Part shown: positions 58,543 to 64,000 of the stretch, piece after piece
How the letters are laid out: each line of letters opens with the position of its first letter
Numbering within the stretch: the stretch's first letter is position 1
Assembly (NCBI GenBank): GCA_023228825.1
Contig: JALOAL010000008.1
Location: 62,001 to 126,000 of the forward strand
Length of the DNA stretch: 64,000 nt
Direction of reading: 5' to 3'
Source: Dehalococcoidia bacterium
GTDB taxonomy: Bacteria; Chloroflexota; Dehalococcoidia; UBA2979
The notes under the pieces: generated by a model
Database searches by the model: none
Told to the model about the DNA's origin: nothing
What the model saw: the letters and a program-made list of their open reading frames with translations, nothing else
Made by a program: the position numbers and the translations under genes

Positions 58543-59994
58543 TTGGTCAGCAGCGGTCCTCGTCCCTTCGGCTCGTTCACGGGTGAGAACCGAGACCGCT
58601 TCGGCGATCAACGTCGTCGCCCTCAGACCGGCCTGCCACCGCATGACGTCTCCGCGGAGGAGGCGGTCATTGCCGCGCTGCTGCTGGACGACGACGCCTA
58701 CGCGCGCGTCCTCCCCATCGTCCGGCCAGAGGACTTCTTCCGAGAGCAGAACGGCTGGATCTACGAGTCCTGCCTCTCCGTCGCCGAACGCGGCGAGTCG
58801 ATCACCATCCCGACGGTCGCGCACGAACTGGACCGGCAGGGCCGCCTGGACCCCGCCGGCGGCGAGACGTACCTGGTGGAGATGGCGGGGAAGTACTTCA
58901 CGGCTGTGGGCGTGGAGGCGCACGCCCGCATCGTGGCGCGGGACGCCCTCTACCGCCGCCTGATCCAGGCCGCCGGACAGATCGCCTCCCTGGCGTACGA
59001 GGGCGGCCCGGACGTGAGCGGCGTGCTGTCGGAGGCGGAGAGCCTGCTGCTGGCGCTGCGCAGCGCGGAGGCGGCCGGCGACTTCAAACGTCTGCGCGAC
59101 CTGCTGGACGAGTTCCTGGAGTCGCCCGCAGAGGACGAGGACGGCGACTCGCAGTCCGTGCGTTCCGGCTTCATGGACCTGGACGAACTGCTGGCCGGCG
59201 GCTACAAGCGCGGCGACCTGGTGATCCTGGCGGCGCGCACCGGCATGGGGAAGACCTCGCTCATGCTGAACCTGGCGCGGAACTGCGCCATTGGCCAGCA
59301 GGGGACGGTGGCGCTGTTCTCGCTGGAGATGGGCGGTGAGAGCCTGGCCATGCGCATGCTCTCCGCGGAGGCGGGCGTGGAGATGTCGCGGCTGCGCCTG
59401 GGCCGCCACACGGAGGCGGAGGAGGCGCGCGTGATGAACGCGCACGGCCTGCTCGGCGGCGCCCCGGTCTTCATCGACGACTCGGCGGTCCTCAGCGTGC
59501 CGGAGATCCGCGCGAAGTGCCGCCGCCTGCAGGCGGACCACGGGCTGGACCTGGTGGTGGTGGACTACCTGCAGTTGCTGCACGGCGCCGGGCGGGCGGA
59601 CACGCGCACCAACGAGATCAGCGGCATCTCGCGCGCGCTCAAGGAACTGGCGCGCGAGTTGAACGTGCCCGTGGTCGCCGGCGCGCAGTTGTCTCGTGCC
59701 GTGGAGACGCGCCAGCCGCACATTCCCATGCTGTCCGACCTGCGGGAGTCCGGGTCCATCGAGCAGGACGCGGACATTGTCATGTTCATCTACCGCGAGG
59801 ACGTCTACACGCAGGCGAACGACTGGCAGGACCAGCACCCGGAGGAGCCCGGCGGCGCGCACCCCACGGGCCTGGCCCAGATCATCCTGGCGAAGCACCG
59901 CAACGGCCCCACCGGCGCCGTCACCGTGCGCTGGGTGGCCAAGACCGCCTCCTTCCAGGATCTGCTGCTGCGCACCGAGCCGGGCTGGGGCTAG
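58543..59994 (+). CDS. dnaB: Replicative DNA helicase
   Basis: Hexameric 5'-3' helicase of the replication fork. The 483 residues have the N-terminal helical domain (LPPHDVSAEEAVIAALLLDD, YLVEMAGKYFTA) and a RecA-fold domain. Walker A is AARTGMGKTSLML (about 233-240), followed by FSLEMGGESLAMRMLS, Walker B LVVVDYLQLLHG, and SDLRESGSIEQDADIVMFIYR. There is no intein. The only usual start codon in frame before the conserved region is the TTG at 58543. Genes for a DnaD-like and a DnaC-like protein follow. Confidence 0.93.
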   Translation: MVSSGPRPFGSFTGENRDRFGDQRRRPQTGLPPHDVSAEEAVIAALLLDDDAYARVLPIVRPEDFFREQNGWIYESCLSVAERGESITIPTVAHELDRQGRLDPAGGETYLVEMAGKYFTAVGVEAHARIVARDALYRRLIQAAGQIASLAYEGGPDVSGVLSEAESLLLALRSAEAAGDFKRLRDLLDEFLESPAEDEDGDSQSVRSGFMDLDELLAGGYKRGDLVILAARTGMGKTSLMLNLARNCAIGQQGTVALFSLEMGGESLAMRMLSAEAGVEMSRLRLGRHTEAEEARVMNAHGLLGGAPVFIDDSAVLSVPEIRAKCRRLQADHGLDLVVVDYLQLLHGAGRADTRTNEISGISRALKELARELNVPVVAGAQLSRAVETRQPHIPMLSDLRESGSIEQDADIVMFIYREDVYTQANDWQDQHPEEPGGAHPTGLAQIILAKHRNGPTGAVTVRWVAKTASFQDLLLRTEPGWG

Positions 59995-60000
59995 TCCGCC

Positions 60001-60690
60001 ATGGCCGCCCCTGCGTCACAGGCGCCGTTCGAGGGCTTCCGAGCCGGCCAGCGTGCGACCGCGCTCCCGGTGCAGTTCTTCACGGAGGTGCTCCCGGAGA
60101 TCGAGGACGCGACGGAACTGCGCGTCACGCTGTACGCGCTCTACGCCATCCCTCGGCCCGGCCGGCTGGCCGCCCTGCGCGTGAGTGCGCTCGCGGCGGA
60201 ACAGCCGCTCGCCCGCGCGCTGGGGGAGCGTGCGGCCGAGGCGACTCGGACGGCCGCGGAGGCGGCGGCCCGACGCGGCGTGCTGCTGCTGCTGCCGCTG
60301 GAGGACGGCGACGCGCTGGTGCTGGTGAACAACGACGGCGGCCGGCGCCTGCGCGACCGCATCGCCGCCGGCGCGGAGGCCGTGCCCGGGGCGCGCGTGG
60401 CGCCTCGGGCGGTAGTGGTGGAGACGAGCGCTGGGGCGGCGGTGTACGAGCAGGAGATCGGCCTGCTCACGCCCTCCGTGGGCGCGGCCCTCGCGGAGGC
60501 GGAACAGACCTACCCCGCCGGCTGGATCGCGGACGCCCTCCGCGAGGCCGCCCGGCAGAACAAGCGATCGTGGTCATACGCGGAGGCCATCCTGCGCCGA
60601 TGGCAGACCGAGGGACGAGACGATGAAGCAACTACGGGACATCCTGGGCGATCCGACGACCCCTACGCGCACCTCTACCGGCGCGACTAG
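60001..60690 (+). CDS. DnaD-domain protein, probable helicase-loading factor
   Basis: A 229-residue protein. The N-terminal winged-helix-like part (ALPVQFFTEVLPEIEDATEL) is followed by a DnaD/DnaB2-type domain, YEQEIGLLTPSVGAALAEAE, then QTYPAGWIADALREAARQNK and RSWSYAEAILRRW, matching the YEQNxG-like motif and the final tryptophan helix. DnaD acts with DnaI in Gram-positive primosomes. It starts seven bases after dnaB and overlaps the next gene by 68 bases, so the three form a replication-initiation unit. Confidence 0.82.
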   Translation: MAAPASQAPFEGFRAGQRATALPVQFFTEVLPEIEDATELRVTLYALYAIPRPGRLAALRVSALAAEQPLARALGERAAEATRTAAEAAARRGVLLLLPLEDGDALVLVNNDGGRRLRDRIAAGAEAVPGARVAPRAVVVETSAGAAVYEQEIGLLTPSVGAALAEAEQTYPAGWIADALREAARQNKRSWSYAEAILRRWQTEGRDDEATTGHPGRSDDPYAHLYRRD

Positions 60691-61975
60691 CCCGGAGGGC
60701 GTGGAGGAGCCGGAAGACCTCTGCCCGCTGTGCCAGGGGGCGCGCTTCGTGCGCGTCACCTCGGATCCGCAGGACCCCCGCTTCGGCAACCCTGTCCCCT
60801 GCGAGTGCGCCCGCTACGAACCTCCGGAGGAGCGGAGCGCGCGGCTGCTGCGTTACTCGCGGCTGGGCGGCATGCAGCGTCTGACGTTCGACACGCTGGT
60901 CAAGAGCGGTCGCACGAACGATCCGCGTCTCCAGGTGCAGTACGCGGAGGCGGTGGCTATCGCGGAGCGGTTCGCCTCGCACCCGGAGGGGTGGCTGATC
61001 CTCACCGGCCCGCATGGCGCCGGGAAGACACACATCGCCGCGGCCATCGCCAACCGGGTGATCGAGCGCGGCGAGCCGGCGTTGTTCCTGGCGGTGGCGG
61101 ATTTCCTGGACCACCTGCGTTCCGGCTACGGCGACAACGCCGAGGTGGGCTACGACGCGCTGCTGGAGCGCGTGCGCTCCGCGCCACTGCTGGTCCTGGA
61201 CGACCTGGACGCCTACGCGCAGACCGAGTGGGCGCGTGAGAAGTTCTTCCAGGTGGTCTCCTACCGCTTCAACGCAGCCCTGCCTACGGTCTTCACCGCC
61301 GTGAAGTCTCCCAACGAGATCGACGACCGCCTGGGCAGCCGCCTGGCCGACCCCACGATGTCGCAGGTGGTGGAACTGGCCCACGGCGACGCCGCGCCTC
61401 GCTATCTCCACATTGGCGCGATGACGCGGGAGCGGCTGGCGGCGTACACCTTCGCGGACTTCATCCCGGACGGCATTGGCCTGAAGGGCGAGCCTCGACG
61501 CAGCCTGGAGTCTGCCTATCGCGAGGCGCTGCGCTGGGCTCGGGAGCCGCAGGGGTGGCTGGTGATGATGGGGGGCAACGGCTGCGGCAAGACGCACCTG
61601 GCGGCCGCCATTGCCAATGAGCGCCTGGACGCCGGCGACCGTGTGGCCTTCGCCAACGTGGCCGACCTGCTGGACGAGTTGCGCGCCGCCTACGCCCCCG
61701 ACGCTCCGAGGCGCTACGACCAGTTGTTCAAGGCCCTGGTGGAGGCCCCCGTCCTGGTGCTGGACGACCTGGGCGCCCAGAAGTCCAGTCCGTGGGCGGA
61801 GGAAAAACTCTACCAGTTGCTGAACCACCGCCACCTGGCAGGCGCCTTCACGGTGGTGACCACGAACAAGCGCATCGGCGACCTGGAGCCCCGCATCGCC
61901 TCGCGGCTGGCGGACAAGGACGTGTCCGTGCTCCGCGAGATCACGGCGCCGGACTACCGCACGCTGAAGCCCTGA
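60623..61975 (+). CDS. DnaC/DnaI-like helicase loader with two ATPase domains
   Basis: A 450-residue protein holding two AAA+ loader domains in tandem. An N-terminal metal site (CPLCQ at 34-38 and CEC at 60-62) is typical of DnaC-like proteins. ATPase 1 has Walker A GPHGAGKT (129-136) and Walker B LLVLDDLDA; ATPase 2 has GGNGCGKT (about 316-323) and VLVLDDLGA, then TTNKRIGDLEPRIASRL. Normal loaders have one such domain and about 250-310 residues. The second domain looks the more canonical. It probably loads DnaB with the DnaD-like protein. Confidence 0.85.
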   Translation: MKQLRDILGDPTTPTRTSTGATSPEGVEEPEDLCPLCQGARFVRVTSDPQDPRFGNPVPCECARYEPPEERSARLLRYSRLGGMQRLTFDTLVKSGRTNDPRLQVQYAEAVAIAERFASHPEGWLILTGPHGAGKTHIAAAIANRVIERGEPALFLAVADFLDHLRSGYGDNAEVGYDALLERVRSAPLLVLDDLDAYAQTEWAREKFFQVVSYRFNAALPTVFTAVKSPNEIDDRLGSRLADPTMSQVVELAHGDAAPRYLHIGAMTRERLAAYTFADFIPDGIGLKGEPRRSLESAYREALRWAREPQGWLVMMGGNGCGKTHLAAAIANERLDAGDRVAFANVADLLDELRAAYAPDAPRRYDQLFKALVEAPVLVLDDLGAQKSSPWAEEKLYQLLNHRHLAGAFTVVTTNKRIGDLEPRIASRLADKDVSVLREITAPDYRTLKP

Positions 61976-62003
61976 AGCCCTGAAGCCCTGAAGCCCTGAA
62001 GCC
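61964..62003 (+). repeat. 8-bp tandem repeat across the stop of the loader gene
   Basis: Five copies of CTGAAGCC run head to tail. The gene stops at the TGA in the second copy (61973-61975). Because the unit is eight bases long and contains TGA, stops occur in all three frames. The spacer from here to 62206 holds no gene I can support. Confidence 0.75.
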
Positions 62004-62206
62004 CTGACGGCCGCGGCGAGGGCCGAGGACTGTGCCCTTGAACGCAGGACGCTCCACTACCTGGAGGGCCATGGGGGCCGCCTCGTCACTTCGAGCGCAG
62101 GGGTGGTGGGCGGGTCGTCATGGATTCGCTACGGATCGCACGCGCGGTCGCGAGTACGGTGGAAGGGCGGATCCCACCGTGTGGCGTCTCCTGAATCGGA
62201 CTGCGC

Positions 62207-62842
62207 ATGCCCGCTGGTCGCGGACCGTCCCCGCTCGTGCTCCTGTCGTGTGCCCTCGTGGCGCTCGTGCTCGTGGCGTGCGAGGGGGGGCCGGCGGAGC
62301 AGGTGGCCGCGGGGCCTGGCTCCGGATCGCCGGGGACAAGGACGCCCACGGCCACGGCGGCTGCGGAGTACGAGAGCCCGTTCGCGTACTGCGGCCAGAC
62401 GGGTTCGGTCGACAACCCGGGCGCGCCGTACGTGGGACCCGAGCATCCGCCCGAGGTCTTCCGGGTCCTGGCAGACCTGATGGGGCTGCCCTCGGACGCG
62501 CCGGAGCGCACCGTGACCCCGGAGTTCGAGTGGCGGTGCATGGACGGGTTCGTCTACGCCTGCACGTACGGCGCGAACCTGCCCTGCGGCAAGGCGGATC
62601 TGAGCAGCCGCCCCACCCGCGAGATGGTCGAGTTCTGTTCGAGGGAACTCGACGGTACGCCGCTGCCCGGCTCGCTCGTGGGACACCAGACGATCTACGG
62701 CTGGCTGTGCCGAGGCGATACGCCGGCCACCACGCACCAGAAGTACCAGGTGGACGCGCGGGGCTTCGTCGTCTCGTTCTGGCACTGGATCCCCGAGCCA
62801 GAGTCCGAGCCCGAGCGGTCACCGGCGGCAGGGCAGCGGTGA
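62207..62842 (+). CDS. Putative Cys-rich lipoprotein
   Basis: A 211-residue exported protein. The signal peptide LVLLSCALVALVLVAC ends in a lipobox Cys (25), followed by a short Thr/Pro/Ala linker. The globular part has a Cys in FAYCGQTG, then FEWRCMDGFVYACTYGANLP with CG, MVEFCSRELDG, and IYGWLCRGDTP, giving six Cys that could form three disulfides, and ends in an acidic tail. It is not related to the lipoproteins at 6.2-9.8 kb by Cys pattern. Function unknown; it converges with the Nudix gene. Confidence 0.68.
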   Translation: MPAGRGPSPLVLLSCALVALVLVACEGGPAEQVAAGPGSGSPGTRTPTATAAAEYESPFAYCGQTGSVDNPGAPYVGPEHPPEVFRVLADLMGLPSDAPERTVTPEFEWRCMDGFVYACTYGANLPCGKADLSSRPTREMVEFCSRELDGTPLPGSLVGHQTIYGWLCRGDTPATTHQKYQVDARGFVVSFWHWIPEPESEPERSPAAGQR

Positions 62843-62852
62843 GGGCGGTTCG

Positions 62853-63887
62853 CTAGTCCAGCAGCCCGGACGCTCGCGCCCAGCGCACGAGGCGCGGCGT
62901 CCCGTGGTGCGTGGACAGGCCCTCTGCCTCCGCGCCCGTGAACCAGCCCAGGTCCGCGAACTCGCCGGTGGGCGCGGCGTGCTCGGCCAGGATCGGCCCA
63001 GCGTAGACGGCCTCGGAGTGGTCGCCGCTGGCGAAGAGGCCGACGAAGCGGTCCGCCACCGCCTCCACACCCGTCTCCTCCAACAGTTCGCGCGCGGCCG
63101 TCTCCGCCGGGGTCTCTCCCGGCTCCATGTGGCCGGAGGGCAGCGCCCAGCGCCCGGCGCCGTCGCGGCCCTGGCTGCGGAGGCCCAGCAGGATGCGGCG
63201 CTCGCCGATGGCGAGGAAGCCAGCGGTGGGGCTCGGATTCACCCAGCGGGCGGTCGTGCAGGAGGGGCAGCGCACCGCGCCGTCCGCCCCCGGCGCCCCC
63301 AGCGGCGTCCCGCACCGCGCGCAGTATCGAAGCGACATGCGTGCTCGGTCCGGAGACGCCACCTCTCCGTAGACGTCCGTGCCCGCCTCGCCCGCGACCA
63401 GGCCTCGGAGCGCCGCGGTGGTGGTGGGGAAGGCGATCTCCTCCCAGGGGATCTCGTCGAAGGCGAACCACGCCACCTCGTCGCATTCGCTGCCCGGCGC
63501 CGGCTCCTCGTCGGCGGTGAGTTCGGCGAGGAAGGGCATGACGATGTGGTGCGGGGCGAGCACGGTCTGGGGCGGCAACGCACGCAGGATGCGGGGGCGC
63601 ACCCCTGCCTCCTCGCACGTCTCGCGGACGGCGGCCTGCCACGGCGTCTCGCCCTGCTCCACGAAGCCGCCCGGGAACGCCCACCGGCCGGCGCCGTACT
63701 CCATCTCCCGTGAGCGACGCACGAGTAGGACGCGCCGGTCACGCACGACGAACGTGCCGGCGACGGGCTGAGGGTTCTTCCAGTCGGTGACGCCGCACGC
63801 CTCGCAGCGCCAGTGGTGCACGAGGCGTGGCGAGACGCGGTCCGAGCCGCATGCGGGGCAGTAGTGCTGGGCGGGATCGCCGTGCAT
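62853..63887 (-). CDS. Double Nudix hydrolase with two zinc ribbons
   Basis: A 344-residue protein made of two ribbon-plus-Nudix units. Unit 1 has CPACG and CEACG (10-13 and 28-31) and the Nudix box GGFVEQGETPWQAAVRETCE completed by EAGV (73-96). Unit 2 has CARCG and CPSC and the box SGHMEPGETPAETAARELLE with ETGV (about 250-273). Both boxes keep the metal-binding Glu residues. NudC-like ribbon Nudix enzymes act on NAD(H) or sugar nucleotides, but tandem duplication is uncommon. It starts ten bases after the moaE stop, in one operon. Confidence 0.82.
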   Translation of the reverse strand: MHGDPAQHYCPACGSDRVSPRLVHHWRCEACGVTDWKNPQPVAGTFVVRDRRVLLVRRSREMEYGAGRWAFPGGFVEQGETPWQAAVRETCEEAGVRPRILRALPPQTVLAPHHIVMPFLAELTADEEPAPGSECDEVAWFAFDEIPWEEIAFPTTTAALRGLVAGEAGTDVYGEVASPDRARMSLRYCARCGTPLGAPGADGAVRCPSCTTARWVNPSPTAGFLAIGERRILLGLRSQGRDGAGRWALPSGHMEPGETPAETAARELLEETGVEAVADRFVGLFASGDHSEAVYAGPILAEHAAPTGEFADLGWFTGAEAEGLSTHHGTPRLVRWARASGLLD

Positions 63888-63897
63888 GGGCCTGCGG

Positions 63898-64000
63898 CTA
63901 TGCCGTGCCGGGACGGGGCTGCACGCCCTCCTGCCAGTGAGAACCGTCCGGGCCCCACTCCTTCTTCCAGACGGGCACGGTCTCCTTCACGCGGTCCACC
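63898..64000 (-). CDS. moaE: Molybdopterin synthase catalytic subunit, C-terminal end only
   Basis: The last 33 codons of a minus-strand gene that continues beyond the right edge. VDRVKETVPVWKKEWGPDGS, then HWQEGV and a short Pro-rich tail match the MoaE C-terminus (K-x2-VPIWKKE...DGS-W), which contacts the MoaD thiocarboxylate. MoaE builds molybdopterin with sulfur from MoaD. One of the carriers in this window could in principle serve it, although a true MoaD may be encoded elsewhere. Confidence 0.75.
   Translation of the reverse strand, partial: VDRVKETVPVWKKEWGPDGSHWQEGVQPRPGTA

Overview
This window looks like chromosome from a GC-rich bacterium. My best guess is an aerobic, peptidoglycan-building lineage of Chloroflexota. 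That rests on the gene set: a b6/subunit IV-type split cytochrome bc complex with a diheme c subunit, MurT/GatD, a CysO/CysM-type cysteine pathway, a DnaD-like protein beside a DnaC-like one, and several promoters placed right at the start codon. It is an inference; there is no rRNA or tRNA gene here to confirm it. Both ends cut genes: coaBC at the left edge and moaE at the right.

Layout. 1-5.3 kb: coaBC, a decayed DUF559 gene, a HAD nucleotidase, a VOC protein, leucyl aminopeptidase and a PAP2-type membrane enzyme. 5.4-10.3 kb: a methyltransferase and three tandem, related lipoproteins carrying one, two and three copies of the same Cys-containing domain; the middle one has an in-frame stop. 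10.5-17.1 kb: gyrB, a TsaA-domain protein, a DNA glycosylase, three tiny membrane proteins, ychF and an XdhC. 17.1-18.5 kb: a candidate structured RNA with its own promoter and terminator, a one-domain XdhC and tatA. 18.7-24.4 kb: an MBL hydrolase, then an envelope group (murT-gatD, M23 lipoprotein, lgt) and a thioredoxin-fold protein. 24.5-27.4 kb: a single-polypeptide MmeI-like restriction-modification enzyme.

27.6-38.3 kb is the most interesting part. A SAM-I riboswitch precedes thrC, a stand-alone NIL domain and a ubiquitin-like sulfur carrier. Next comes an Rrf2 regulator followed by cysK, a second carrier, an E1-like activating enzyme, a third carrier, cysM, a two-domain sulfurtransferase, an unknown 134-residue protein and a JAMM (M67) protease, then folP and folK. 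None of the three carriers ends in a bare Gly-Gly, so each should need trimming before activation, which the protease could do. I read this as an enlarged protein-thiocarboxylate sulfur pathway feeding cysteine and possibly homocysteine/methionine.

38.4-45.4 kb: small conserved proteins, then purF-purM-purH and a glycosyltransferase. 45.5-49.5 kb: the cytochrome bc operon, opened by a 33-residue membrane peptide and followed by two tiny desulfoferrodoxin-like proteins. 49.6-57.5 kb: a possible structured element, rpsU, yqeY, pgpH, purQ, a broken hicBA remnant, purL and two minus-strand genes. 57.5-62.0 kb: rplI, dnaB, a DnaD-like protein and an unusual DnaC-like protein with two ATPase domains. 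62.2-64.0 kb: a lipoprotein, a double Nudix hydrolase and the end of moaE.
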